From DATCJA01 sp963734635 (GTDB lineage: Bacteria; Acidobacteriota; Vicinamibacteria; Vicinamibacterales; UBA2999): a DNA stretch of 64,000 nucleotides. Below the pieces are notes generated by a model. The model was given only the letters and a program-made list of their open reading frames with translations, was not told the origin of the DNA and ran no database searches. The stretch covers positions 248,001 through 312,000 of the forward strand of contig CAVTIA010000010.1 in assembly GCA_963734635.1 (NCBI GenBank), in the 5' to 3' direction. The position numbers were made by a program, and so were the translations under genes. This document shows positions 1-8,766 of the stretch, one piece after another; position 1 is the stretch's first letter, and the number at the start of each line of letters is the position of its first letter.

Positions 1-2
1 CT

Positions 3-836
3 GCGTCGGCGGGCGCCATTACGACGATCGGCTTCGATCACCAGGAACTCCTTGGCGATACGCTCGAAGCCATCGCGTACGAAAAGGCCGGCATCATCAA
101 GCCGGGAATGCCGGTGGTGATCGGCGCGTTGCCCGAGCAGGCGCGTCAAGTGGTCGCAGCAGTCGCCAACGATCGACACGCCACTCTGATCGAAGCCGCG
201 GCGAACGCCACGGTGGAGTGCCAGATGCACGACGGACGCGGCACTGTGTCTATCGAAACCCCGGACGCACACTACGGGCCGGTGATCCTGGGCCTGCGCG
301 GTGAGCACCAGGTTCAAAACGCGCTGGTCGCCGTTCGTCTTCTCGAAGCCGCAAGACACACGGTCGCCATTCCGCTGCCGCGAGACGCCATCGAGCGCGG
401 TCTCGTGGACGTCGATTGGCCTGGGCGCCTCGAGCTGATTCGAATGCCCGATGGGGCGCAGGTGCTGCTCGATGCCGCCCACAACGGAGAAGGCGCACAG
501 GCACTCTCTGCCTATCTGGAGCGATGGCACCCGGAACGCCCCGCACTCGTCATCGGGATGATGCGCGACAAGCACGTCTCGGATATCGTTGACCCCCTGC
601 TGCCGGCGGTCTCCTTGATCATCGCAACCGCCGCCGACACACCGCGTGCGCTTGCAGCGCGAGAACTGGCAATGCGGATCGCCGCGCGGGGGGCATCCAA
701 TGTGCGCGCCGAACCAGATCCGGCGATGGCGGTCGAGCACGCCCTCGCGACGAGCCGCAGCGTGTGCGTAACGGGCTCCATTTTCCTGATCGGGGCCGTT
801 CGCGACCGTCTTCGACGACGTGCTATCCTGCGGTAA
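3..836 (+). CDS. folC: Folylpolyglutamate synthase / dihydrofolate synthase, C-terminal part (5' truncated by window edge)
   Basis: The enzyme adds glutamate to dihydropteroate or tetrahydrofolate in the cytoplasm, using ATP. The reading frame is open to the left edge, so the N-terminal P-loop lies outside the window and 277 residues are visible. The first residues read TTIGFDHQELLG followed by AYEKAGIIKPG, the FolC/Mur-ligase central signature. Further on, LLDAAHNGEGAQAL corresponds to the DxAHNP motif at the start of the C-terminal domain. The gene ends with TAA at 836, about 50 bp before the likely lptD start, in the same direction. Family assignment is secure; bifunctional versus monofunctional activity cannot be decided from this part. 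Confidence 0.93.
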   Translation, partial: ASAGAITTIGFDHQELLGDTLEAIAYEKAGIIKPGMPVVIGALPEQARQVVAAVANDRHATLIEAAANATVECQMHDGRGTVSIETPDAHYGPVILGLRGEHQVQNALVAVRLLEAARHTVAIPLPRDAIERGLVDVDWPGRLELIRMPDGAQVLLDAAHNGEGAQALSAYLERWHPERPALVIGMMRDKHVSDIVDPLLPAVSLIIATAADTPRALAARELAMRIAARGASNVRAEPDPAMAVEHALATSRSVCVTGSIFLIGAVRDRLRRRAILR

Positions 837-888
837 TTTCCCGAGAGCCGGCCAAGGGTTGTCCCTTGAGATTCCGCCATTCGTGACA

Positions 889-3249
889 ATGAAGGTGAAA
901 GCCCTTGGCTCGGTCGCCGGTCTCTCTTCGGCGCGCGTGGCGCGCGTCGTGGGCTTTTCGCGGGTTTTCTTTTGCGCGCTCTGTGCGTGTGCGGCCCCGG
1001 CGCTGGCCCAGACGACTCCCCCCCCCGCAGCGCCGGCCAGGAATGACCCATTCTTCGGCACCTGCACAAGCTCCACCCAATGGCATTACGAGCAGATGTC
1101 CGTGGATCACGTCCGTCTGACCGGTCAGGTACAGGTCGAATGTCCGCAGATGGCATTTTTCGCGGACGTCATCGACATGTACACGGATCCCGAGCTGCGC
1201 ATCGTCGCCACTGGCAACGTCGTCTTCACCAATCCCGAAGGGCGCCTGGCCGCCGAACGCGTCGACTTCAACGTCGCGAAGGGAACAGGTACCTTCTACG
1301 TCGCGTCCGGCATCATGTCGCTCGGCGAAGAAGTCGACCGCGCGCAGTTCGGCAATCAGGAGCCGGAGGTCTACTTCTACGGCGATACCATCGAGAAACT
1401 CGGGCAGCGCAAGTACCGGTTGACCCGTGGAGGCTTCACCACATGCGTTCAGCCGACGCCACGGTGGGAGGTCACCAGCGATTCCGTTGTGCTCACCCTG
1501 GACGACTACGCAATCGCGCGAAACACGGTGCTCCGCGTGAAAGGAGTGCCGATGCTGTACCTGCCGGTGCTCTATTATCCAATCAAGAGTGACGATCGGG
1601 CCACCGGTTTTCTGCTTCCGACGTACGGCACTTCGACACTGCGCGGCCAAAGCCTCAGCAACGGCTTCTTCTGGGCGATTGGACAGAGCCAGGATGTGAC
1701 GTTCGTTCATGACTGGTTCACGAGGATCGGCCAGGGAGCAGGCGCGGAGTACCGATATGTGGCCAGTCAGAACTCATACGGCAACTTCCGCGTTTACCGC
1801 CTCGACCAGCACCAGGCGGAATTCCGGCAGAACGGACAGGTGACGCGTTTGCCGGCGCAGTCTTCGTATCAGGTCACCGCGGCCGGCAATCAGATGTTGG
1901 GCACCTCGGTACGCGCGCTGGAGCGCATTGACTACAGCACCAGCATCGTCACGCAGCAGCTCTACCAGCAGAGTCTCTACCAGGCATCCAATGCCACGCG
2001 AACCATTGAAGCCGGCATATCGGGCAACTGGGGCGCCATTACCGCCGGCGCGTTTTTTCAGCGCACGGAGACCGTCACGGGCACAGATACGTCACAGGTA
2101 TACGGGAACACGCCGCAGCTTACCGCCTCGGTGGCGCCGACCAGGGTGTTCGGGTTGCCAGTCTATGCGTCGATTAACAATGACTTCAGCTATCTGCCGT
2201 TTCGTCAGATCAATAACGGCAAAGTCGAGAATGACAGGAGTCTTGCGCGACTCGAGGTTGCGCCGGCGGTGCGGGCGGCCCTCTCGCGTCTCAGTTTTCT
2301 CACGCTGAACACCAGTGCGTCATATCGGACGACCTACTTTTCGCGGAGTGCAGATGCGAGCGGCACCGTGACGACCGAGCCGCTGACGCGCCGGTATCTC
2401 CTGGTGCGATCGGACGTCATCGGTCCGGTATTTTCAAAGATTTGGGATACGCCGGGCAGCCGTTTCAGCGAGCGCATGAAGCATCTGATCGAACCGACGT
2501 TCGTGCTCGAGTACGTACCGCCGATTTCAAATGCGTCCCGCGTCTTGAAGCTCGCGAACTCCAGCGACGTGATTCTTGGCGACACGGCACGGGTCACCTA
2601 CGGGCTCAACAACCGCTTCCTCTATCGCGCGCGCAACTCCGGAAGTTCGGCGGGTTCGACGACTCAGTTTCTCACCGTTGGCATAGCGCAGACGTATTAC
2701 CTGACAAGGCTCTCGAGCCTGAACGACACGCAGTATGTCAGTTCGTTGAACCGATCGCGTTCAGTGGATCTCTCTGCCGTGTCTGTAAACGTCAAGCTGA
2801 CGCCGTCGCCGGCGCTCGAGTCGACGACGAGGCTTGAATACGACGTGAACGGCGCAGGGCTCCTCGTTGTCACGTCCGGAGGGACCGCGCAGGTCGGCGT
2901 TGGCTCGACCACGGTGAACTACAGCCGTCAACGCCGAAGCCAGAGCTCAAACCCGGAGAGCTCGATGACGTGGACAAACTCGCTCAGGTTCCTGCAGGGA
3001 CGCGCGACCGGCGCCTACTCCGTGACCTGGGACATCGGTCGCGCCGGCATTCTCAATCAAAGCATCGGCATGTCATACCTGGCGCAGTGCTGCGGGATTC
3101 AGGCCGAATTCCAGAAATACCAGTTTCCGCAGTCGCGGTCGGACTTTCCGATTCCGTCGGACCGCCGGTTCAACGTGTCGTTCGTTCTGGCCGGCATCGG
3201 GAACTTCTCGAATTTCCTTGGCGCCTTTGGGGGCCTCGTCGGCCAGTGA
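889..3249 (+). CDS. lptD: LPS-assembly protein LptD (outer membrane)
   Basis: LptD inserts lipopolysaccharide into the outer leaflet of the outer membrane. From the ATG at 889 the product is 786 aa, with a signal peptide whose hydrophobic core (VGFSRVFFCALCACAAPALA) ends before Q. An OstA-like N-terminal domain follows (about residues 60-190, including VRLTGQVQVECPQMAFFAD and a DxVVLTLDDYAIARNTVLRVKGVPMLY-type segment), then a long barrel region beginning near SDDRATGFLLPTYG, typical of LptD. An in-frame ATG at 820 overlaps folC and is less likely as the start. The stop codon overlaps the start of the next gene, so lptD and the sugar-nucleotide genes are probably co-transcribed. Length suits an LptD of this phylum. 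Confidence 0.9.
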   Translation: MKVKALGSVAGLSSARVARVVGFSRVFFCALCACAAPALAQTTPPPAAPARNDPFFGTCTSSTQWHYEQMSVDHVRLTGQVQVECPQMAFFADVIDMYTDPELRIVATGNVVFTNPEGRLAAERVDFNVAKGTGTFYVASGIMSLGEEVDRAQFGNQEPEVYFYGDTIEKLGQRKYRLTRGGFTTCVQPTPRWEVTSDSVVLTLDDYAIARNTVLRVKGVPMLYLPVLYYPIKSDDRATGFLLPTYGTSTLRGQSLSNGFFWAIGQSQDVTFVHDWFTRIGQGAGAEYRYVASQNSYGNFRVYRLDQHQAEFRQNGQVTRLPAQSSYQVTAAGNQMLGTSVRALERIDYSTSIVTQQLYQQSLYQASNATRTIEAGISGNWGAITAGAFFQRTETVTGTDTSQVYGNTPQLTASVAPTRVFGLPVYASINNDFSYLPFRQINNGKVENDRSLARLEVAPAVRAALSRLSFLTLNTSASYRTTYFSRSADASGTVTTEPLTRRYLLVRSDVIGPVFSKIWDTPGSRFSERMKHLIEPTFVLEYVPPISNASRVLKLANSSDVILGDTARVTYGLNNRFLYRARNSGSSAGSTTQFLTVGIAQTYYLTRLSSLNDTQYVSSLNRSRSVDLSAVSVNVKLTPSPALESTTRLEYDVNGAGLLVVTSGGTAQVGVGSTTVNYSRQRRSQSSNPESSMTWTNSLRFLQGRATGAYSVTWDIGRAGILNQSIGMSYLAQCCGIQAEFQKYQFPQSRSDFPIPSDRRFNVSFVLAGIGNFSNFLGAFGGLVGQ

Positions 3250-4313
3250 AGGGGTTGATTCTCAGCGGCGGCAAGGGTACGCGCCTGCGGCCGCTCACGT
3301 ATACGAGTGCCAAGCAGTTGGTACCGGTGGCCAATAAGCCCGTCCTGTTCTATGGGATTGAGGCCATCGCGGGCGCGGGTATACGCGACATCGGGATCGT
3401 GGTCGGAGAGACGCAGGCGGAAATCCGAGCAGCTGTCGGCGACGGATCGAAATGGGGCGTTCGTGTCGAGTACATCGAACAGGACGCGCCGCGCGGCCTC
3501 GCCCATGCCGTCAAGATCAGCCAGTCGTTCATCGGAGCGGATCCGTTCGTGATGTACCTCGGCGACAATCTGCTCAACAAAGGCATCACGCATTTCGTCG
3601 ATCAGTTCGCGCGCGAGAAACCCGCGGCGCAGATCCTGCTTGCGCGCGTACCCGACCCGCAGATGTTCGGCGTCGCGGAGCTCCGCAATGGCAACGTGGT
3701 GCGTCTGGTCGAAAAGCCGAAGGAGCCTATAGGGGACCTGGCGCTGGTCGGCGTGTACATGTTCGGCTCGGAGATCTTCGACTCGGTGAACCAGATCGCG
3801 CCGAGCTTCAGGAACGAGCTCGAGATCACGGATGCGATCCAAAACCTGATTGACCGCGGCCTCACCGTGCGGCCGCACATCGTCGAGGGTTGGTGGAAAG
3901 ACACCGGCAAGCTCGAAGACATCCTCGAGGCAAACCGGCTGATCCTGGACACACTCGAACGCCGCATTGAGGGAAAGGTGGACGACGACAGCCGCGTAGA
4001 AGGCAAGGTCGTCATCGAAGACGGAGCGACGGTGGAGCGATCCGTGATCCGGGGACCGGCGATCATCGGGCGCGGCGCGCGCATCGTGCATGCCTACGTC
4101 GGCCCGTTCACCTCCATCATGAACGACGTGGAGATTCGCGATTCGGAGGTCGAGCACAGCATCGTGCTCGAAGGAGCATCGCTGAGCGACCTGGCGAATC
4201 GAGTCATCGACAGCCTCATTGGCAGGAATGTTCGCATTTACCGCATTCCGGTGAAACCCAGCGCCTATCGGTTCATGTTGGGTGACAATTCTGAAGTCGG
4301 CATCAGATGGTGA
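3246..4313 (+). CDS. rmlA: Glucose-1-phosphate thymidylyltransferase, long form
   Basis: Makes dTDP-glucose from dTTP and glucose-1-phosphate, the entry step to dTDP-rhamnose and other deoxysugars. The GTG start at 3246 overlaps the lptD stop by four bases and gives 355 aa. The N-terminus VKGLILSGGKGTRLRPLT is the nucleotidyltransferase signature, and MYLGDNLL and VEKPKEP are metal- and substrate-loop motifs. The C-terminal third (about residues 245-355) consists of left-handed beta-helix hexapeptide turns, for example EGKVVIEDGATVERSVIRG. This matches the long RmlA type known from actinobacterial antibiotic clusters rather than the short enterobacterial RmlA. A start upstream inside lptD is possible but would add non-homologous sequence. 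Confidence 0.9.
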   Translation: MKGLILSGGKGTRLRPLTYTSAKQLVPVANKPVLFYGIEAIAGAGIRDIGIVVGETQAEIRAAVGDGSKWGVRVEYIEQDAPRGLAHAVKISQSFIGADPFVMYLGDNLLNKGITHFVDQFAREKPAAQILLARVPDPQMFGVAELRNGNVVRLVEKPKEPIGDLALVGVYMFGSEIFDSVNQIAPSFRNELEITDAIQNLIDRGLTVRPHIVEGWWKDTGKLEDILEANRLILDTLERRIEGKVDDDSRVEGKVVIEDGATVERSVIRGPAIIGRGARIVHAYVGPFTSIMNDVEIRDSEVEHSIVLEGASLSDLANRVIDSLIGRNVRIYRIPVKPSAYRFMLGDNSEVGIRW

Positions 4314-4320
4314 CTGCCCC

Positions 4321-4821
4321 ATGACGACCCCATCGACATACACGGCGACCGTCGCGAAGCACCCCCGGATCGAAGGGGTGAAGACGAAGAGCCTGCGTTT
4401 GATTCCGGACGAGCGGGGATGGCTGCTGGAAATCCTCCGCGCCGACGACAGGGAGCTGTTCACGAAGTTCGGCCAGGTGTATCTCTCAGCAACATACCCT
4501 GGTGTGGTAAAGGCGTGGCACTACCACCGTGAACAGGTCGACAACTTCGCGTGCATTGTCGGAATGGTCAAGCTCGTGCTCGTCGACATGCGGCCCGAAT
4601 CTCCCACACACGGGGTGATCAACGAATTCTTCGTCGGCACGCAGAATCCGATGCTGGTGCAGGTTCCGAAGCTCGTGTACCACGGTTGGAAGTGCATCGG
4701 CACGGAAACGGCGCTCGTCATCAACGTTCCCACGGAGCCGTACCGCTACGACGCGCCCGACGAATACCGCCTCGCTCCCCACGACACGCTCGCATACGAC
4801 TGGGCGCGCAAAGATGGTTGA
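4321..4821 (+). CDS. rmlC: dTDP-4-dehydrorhamnose 3,5-epimerase-related cupin
   Basis: A 166-aa protein of the RmlC sugar-epimerase family. Seen: DERGWLLEILRADD near the start, KAWHYHREQVDNF in the first cupin strand set, VPKLVYHGWKCIG where RmlC proteins carry their conserved HG segment, and PYRYDAPDEYR near the end. The position between rmlA and rmlB fits epimerisation of dTDP-4-keto-6-deoxyglucose. The catalytic His-Asp pair of true RmlC cannot be confirmed by eye, so an epimerase with another specificity is possible. The ATG at 4321 is preferred over an in-frame GTG at 4282 that lies inside rmlA. The gene overlaps rmlB by eight bases. Confidence 0.75.
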   Translation: MTTPSTYTATVAKHPRIEGVKTKSLRLIPDERGWLLEILRADDRELFTKFGQVYLSATYPGVVKAWHYHREQVDNFACIVGMVKLVLVDMRPESPTHGVINEFFVGTQNPMLVQVPKLVYHGWKCIGTETALVINVPTEPYRYDAPDEYRLAPHDTLAYDWARKDG

Positions 4822-5821
4822 TGTCCTCGTCACAGGCGGCGCCGGATTCATAGGAAGCAACTTCGTTCGATACGCGCTTTCGGGGCATCCGGACTGGCGT
4901 ATTACGACGCTCGACAAGCTGACGTATGCCGGACGACGTGAAAACCTTCACGATGTCATAGACCATCCGCGACACAGGTTCGTCCACGGGGACATCCTCG
5001 ACGACTCGGTCAGCGGACCGCTCGTCGAGCGCGCCGACATCGTCGTGCACTTCGCGGCCGAAACGCATGTGGACCGTTCTATCCGTGCGGCTGGGGAGTT
5101 CATCCGGACTGATGTCGAGGGGACATTTGTACTGCTCGAAGCTGCGCGGCGCGCCCCCCGACTACGCCGCTTCGTGCAGATTTCGACCGATGAGGTCTAC
5201 GGCAGCGTTCCGACCGGCGCAAGCCGCGAGACCGCCGAGCTCAGACCGCGCAATCCGTATGCTGCGAGCAAGGCTGGGGCGGACCGTCTTGCGTACAGCT
5301 ACTGGGCCACCCACAACGTGCCCGTCATCGTCACGCGCGCGTCCAACAATTACGGCCCCTACCAGTTTCCTGAAAAGGTTATTCCGCTGTTCGTCACCAA
5401 CGCCCTGGACGACATTCCGGTTCCTCTCTACGGCGACGGCATGAACGTCCGCGATTGGCTGCACGTGGACGATCACTGTCATGCCCTCGACCTCCTGGTG
5501 GAGAAAGGCCAGAACGGCGAGGTCTATAACATCGGCGGGGGCAACGAGATCGCAAACCGGGATCTTACGCATCGGCTCCTGGGGCTCGTCGGCAAGACTT
5601 CGGCGCTGATCAAGCCGGTGCTCGATCGGCCGGGTCACGACCGTCGATACTCTCTCGATTCGACGAAGCTTCGGACGCTTGGCTGGACGCCACAGACGCC
5701 ATTCGACGCGGGCCTCCAGCAGACCGTGGAATGGTACCGGCGCAACGAGTGGTGGTGGAGGCCGATCAAAGAAGGTGATGTGGCCTTCCGCGCTTACTAC
5801 GAAACGCAATACGGGGGCTGA
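4814..5821 (+). CDS. rmlB: dTDP-glucose 4,6-dehydratase
   Basis: An NAD-dependent extended SDR that converts dTDP-glucose to dTDP-4-keto-6-deoxyglucose. It is 335 aa, the usual length. Visible are the Rossmann GGAGFIGSNF at the N-terminus, FAAETHVDRSI, the active-site STDEVYGS stretch, and the catalytic YAASK (Tyr and Lys). RASNNYGPYQFPEKVIPLF and YGDGMNVRDWLHVDDH are near-diagnostic for RmlB. The start overlaps the upstream epimerase gene, so the two are translationally coupled. Function is confident. Confidence 0.95.
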   Translation: MVDVLVTGGAGFIGSNFVRYALSGHPDWRITTLDKLTYAGRRENLHDVIDHPRHRFVHGDILDDSVSGPLVERADIVVHFAAETHVDRSIRAAGEFIRTDVEGTFVLLEAARRAPRLRRFVQISTDEVYGSVPTGASRETAELRPRNPYAASKAGADRLAYSYWATHNVPVIVTRASNNYGPYQFPEKVIPLFVTNALDDIPVPLYGDGMNVRDWLHVDDHCHALDLLVEKGQNGEVYNIGGGNEIANRDLTHRLLGLVGKTSALIKPVLDRPGHDRRYSLDSTKLRTLGWTPQTPFDAGLQQTVEWYRRNEWWWRPIKEGDVAFRAYYETQYGG

Positions 5822-5841
5822 ACACGCATCGGCAGTTCGGG

Positions 5842-6795
5842 GTGTCTAACCGTCCTATCCTCGTAACGGGCGCAGCGGGCTTCGCGGGCAGCCATCTCGT
5901 GGAGCAGTTGGCCGGCTCAGGCGACGTCATCGGATGGGCGCGATCAGATCCCCCTCGCGAGATTGCCGGTCTCGCCGCAGCATGGACCAGGGTCGACCTG
6001 CTCGACCGCGACAAGGTTCGCCGGGAAGTCGCAAAGATCCGGCCTCGCGCCGTCTACCACTGCGCCGGCGCCTCGCATGTAGGGGCGTCCTGGAATGACA
6101 CTGCCCAGCCGCTGGCCAACAACGCACTAGCCACACATTACCTGCTCGATGCGCTGCGCAGGGCGGGCGGTGAGGTCACAGTCGTCGTCACCGGATCTGC
6201 CACGGTGTACGCCCCGTCCACGGCGCCCCTCCGCGAAGACGATCTGCTGGCGCCGAACAGTCCCTACGCAATCAGCAAGCTCGCTCAGGAACAGCTCGCG
6301 CTCCGCGAGTCGGGCGAAGACGGGGTCAGCGTCATCGTCGCGCGTCCGTTCAACCACACCGGACCGCGGCAGCGGCCCGACTTTGCGGCGCCGGGCATGG
6401 CACGGCAGATCGCATTGATCGAGCGGGGGGCGCTCGAACCGCTGATCAAAGTCGGGAATCTCGATGCGGAGCGGGATCTGACTGATGTCCGGGACACGGT
6501 GCGAGGCTACGCGCTGCTGATGGAAAAGGGTGTCCCGGGAATGGTCTACAACGTCGCGTCAGGCGTCGCTCGTTCGATTCGGGCCGTGCTCGACGCGCTC
6601 CTTCAACGTTCACGAGTGCCCATAGCCGTGGCGGTCGATGCCGAACGTCTGCGCCCGCTCGACACTCCTGTCATCCTTGGCGACGCCTCACGGCTTCATA
6701 CGACGACGGGATGGACGCCGGTTATCCCGTTCGAGCGAACGATGGACGATCTCCTCGCGTACTGGCGACGCAGCGTAGAGCAACAGGCTTCTTGA
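5842..6795 (+). CDS. NAD-dependent epimerase/dehydratase, GDP-6-deoxymannose reductase (RMD)-like
   Basis: A 317-aa extended SDR that starts at a GTG. The Rossmann motif is VTGAAGFAGSHL, the catalytic motif is SPYAISK, and the segment RPFNHTGPRQRPDF is typical of RMD-like reductases, followed by ERDLTDVRDTVRGY. It sits last in the rmlA-rmlC-rmlB run, 20 bp after rmlB. No rmlD (dTDP-4-dehydrorhamnose reductase) is present in the window, so this enzyme may perform the terminal 4-keto reduction of the sugar made here. That role is inferred from position; the sequence alone says RMD/GMD-type reductase. A GDP-sugar substrate remains possible. Confidence 0.75.
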   Translation: MSNRPILVTGAAGFAGSHLVEQLAGSGDVIGWARSDPPREIAGLAAAWTRVDLLDRDKVRREVAKIRPRAVYHCAGASHVGASWNDTAQPLANNALATHYLLDALRRAGGEVTVVVTGSATVYAPSTAPLREDDLLAPNSPYAISKLAQEQLALRESGEDGVSVIVARPFNHTGPRQRPDFAAPGMARQIALIERGALEPLIKVGNLDAERDLTDVRDTVRGYALLMEKGVPGMVYNVASGVARSIRAVLDALLQRSRVPIAVAVDAERLRPLDTPVILGDASRLHTTTGWTPVIPFERTMDDLLAYWRRSVEQQAS

Positions 6796-6825
6796 CAGCC
6801 TTCCCGACCCTTCGCCGACGCGGGA

Positions 6826-7569
6826 TCAGGGTTTCGCTGTGGGCAGTTCGTAGCGCCTGTTTGACAGGCTCACCGGGTGCGGGTCGCCACGGTGGCAGGT
6901 ATAGCAGGTCACGACCTGCGGTCCCATCGGGAAGACGCCAGTGCCCGGGAAGTTCGCGTTGATCTGACGGACAAGCATGATCATCTTGCGCGCGAGGTCC
7001 TTGCGCGGGTTGACATCAGTCTCCTGCGGTCTGCCGCCGCCATGGCAATAGGCGCAATCGACGTTCAGGGCGTCGCGGAATTCGCCCATGAGCGAATCAG
7101 GACCGTGCACGGGAGTGCTCGGAGGCAGAATCCTCAAGCTGACGGCGGGTGTCTGCGGGAATGGCCCATCACCCAACGAGTTCCCGCGGTTGTAGAACTT
7201 CTGTGGCGCCACGGTCTCGGGCTTTACGCTTCCGCGATGGCACGTGAGGCAATCCACTTCGTGATACCCGTCCGGGAAGACACCGTTGCTGCTCGGAAAG
7301 CTCGTATCGATGATGCGCACCATGCCGATCATCCTGCGCGCCATCTCCTTCTTGGGATTCCCATCGGCAGCGAAGTCCCCCTCCGTATGGCAGTACGTGC
7401 ACTGCACGCCTAGCGCTTCGTTGAAGGAGCGCATGATAAACGGGACGTCGGAACTTGCCGCAAGCAGCTTCAGGTTCTTGTAGGTGGGTGCGGGACCGCC
7501 TCCGCGGCCGGCCGGCTGTTGCGCCACCAGCGAGACGGGTACAAGAAGCCACAAGAGGAAAATCCGCAT
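6826..7569 (-). CDS. Tetraheme c-type cytochrome, photosynthetic-reaction-centre cytochrome c family
   Basis: A secreted electron carrier of 247 aa when started at the ATG at 7569 (signal peptide MRIFLLWLLVPVSLVAQ). It has four haem-binding motifs: CTYCH, CLTCH, CAYCH and CYTCH. They form two pairs: each half reads (F/S)-x-ALxVxCxYCH, then NP(K/R)K(E/D)(M/L)AR(R/K)MI, then GVFP, then CxTCHRG. The protein is therefore an internal duplication of a diheme unit. Such cytochromes are common in Acidobacteriota without photosystems, where they probably serve respiratory chains. It is transcribed away from the radical SAM gene; a GAGGGAG stretch before the ATG is a plausible ribosome binding site. 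Confidence 0.85.
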   Translation of the reverse strand: MRIFLLWLLVPVSLVAQQPAGRGGGPAPTYKNLKLLAASSDVPFIMRSFNEALGVQCTYCHTEGDFAADGNPKKEMARRMIGMVRIIDTSFPSSNGVFPDGYHEVDCLTCHRGSVKPETVAPQKFYNRGNSLGDGPFPQTPAVSLRILPPSTPVHGPDSLMGEFRDALNVDCAYCHGGGRPQETDVNPRKDLARKMIMLVRQINANFPGTGVFPMGPQVVTCYTCHRGDPHPVSLSNRRYELPTAKP

Positions 7570-7732
7570 GAATGACTCCCTCGGTGACGCCGCTGTTTGT
7601 AACCGAGGCCGATTTCGCCGGCCCCTGATGGTTCGGAGAATCGTGCCCACTTTGGCCCAAGCGGTCAAGAACGTCAATGGTCTTCAGATCTTCAGAAGAA
7701 GAATTCCGCCGCATCGAGCACGACTTTCGATA

Positions 7733-7738
7733 TATATT
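7733..7738 (+). promoter_or_regulatory. Probable -10 element (TATATT) for the radical SAM gene
   Basis: TATATT lies 11 nt before the ATG at 7750 in an AT-rich stretch of an otherwise GC-rich region. The implied transcript would have a leader of only a few bases. No clear -35 is seen. Confidence 0.45.
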
Positions 7739-7749
7739 CGCCATGAACC

Positions 7750-8766
7750 ATGCGACAGCCTGCGCTGTTCCAGCTCAGCAGCGATATCCCTACAACCCGC
7801 CAGATTGCGACCGCGGTGAAGGCGGGCGGGGCAGCTGCGCTCACCGAGGCGCAGCGTCGCGCCGACGCTGCCCGTTACCAGGAAGTGCGGTGCCGGTCAG
7901 CACTGAATCGCGTCAAGGGAATGCCGTTCGAATGGACGCTGAATCCCTACCGGGGCTGCACCCACGGCTGCCACTACTGCTACGCGCGGCGATACCAGAC
8001 CCAGTTCGAGCTCGGCGTGGACGACGAGTTCTCGTCGATCATCTTCGTCAAGACCAACCTGATAGAAGTGCTGCGGCGTGAGCTGCAGCGTTCGTCATGG
8101 ACCGGCGAATACGTCGCCGTAGGAACCGCGACCGACTGCTACCAGCCGATCGAAGGACACTACAAGCTGACTCGCCGATCGCTCGAAGCGATGCGCGACT
8201 TCAACAATCCCGTGGGCGTGGTTACCAAGGGACCGATGGTCGTGCGCGACAAGGACATCCTGCTGGATCTCACTGCGGGTCCCGGTTGCGGCGTGTACAT
8301 CAGCGTCCCAACCGTCGATGAGGATGCATGGCAGATGCTGGAGCCTGGCACTGCGCCGCCCCTGCAGCGGCTGCGGGCCGTGCGCGAGCTCGTCGACGCA
8401 GGAATTCACGCGGGTGTCCTGATGAACCCAATCGTGCCGGGCATCACGTCCAAGCCCGCGCTGCTCGAAAGGACCATGAAGGCGATTTCAGATCACGGTG
8501 CGCGTTTCGTTGGCTGCAACGTCATGTTCCTCGATGGCGGCACGCGCGATCACTTCATGCGCTGGCTCGAGCAGGAGTTTCCTGGACTGGTCGAAGGGTA
8601 TAAGAGCCTCTACACCGGCAAGTACGCGTCGTCGCCGTACCGCCAGGAGGTCGCGCACGTCATCGGCGCGCTTCGAACGAAGTACGGCGTGAACGGACGC
8701 GTTCTCAGACCGCTATCGCGTCCGGATCTATGGTCGCGATCAGGCGCGGGCCGATCGACTCGATGA
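7750..8766 (+). CDS. Radical SAM protein, spore-photoproduct-lyase-like (Rv2578c-type) family
   Basis: A 338-aa radical SAM enzyme. The iron-sulfur motif CxxxCxxC is in GCTHGCHYCYARRYQ (about residues 74-88), and a segment KTNLIEVLRRELQRSSW follows, as in the Rv2578c/SplB-like family. Downstream are TATDCYQPIEGHYKLTRRS and VGVVTKGPMVVRDKDIL, the expected barrel strands. The substrate of this family is not established. The last 62 bp overlap the 3' end of the clpA-like gene on the other strand, so the final 20 or so residues (rich in R, S, G) are encoded within an antisense coding region and may be non-functional. Confidence 0.82.
   Translation: MRQPALFQLSSDIPTTRQIATAVKAGGAAALTEAQRRADAARYQEVRCRSALNRVKGMPFEWTLNPYRGCTHGCHYCYARRYQTQFELGVDDEFSSIIFVKTNLIEVLRRELQRSSWTGEYVAVGTATDCYQPIEGHYKLTRRSLEAMRDFNNPVGVVTKGPMVVRDKDILLDLTAGPGCGVYISVPTVDEDAWQMLEPGTAPPLQRLRAVRELVDAGIHAGVLMNPIVPGITSKPALLERTMKAISDHGARFVGCNVMFLDGGTRDHFMRWLEQEFPGLVEGYKSLYTGKYASSPYRQEVAHVIGALRTKYGVNGRVLRPLSRPDLWSRSGAGRSTR

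Noticed and set aside
3099..4463. Long open frame on the minus strand over rmlA (454 codons)
   Set aside because: It lies antisense to a clear nucleotidyltransferase gene, is rich in H, R and D as expected for a shadow frame of GC-rich DNA, and has no recognisable domain.
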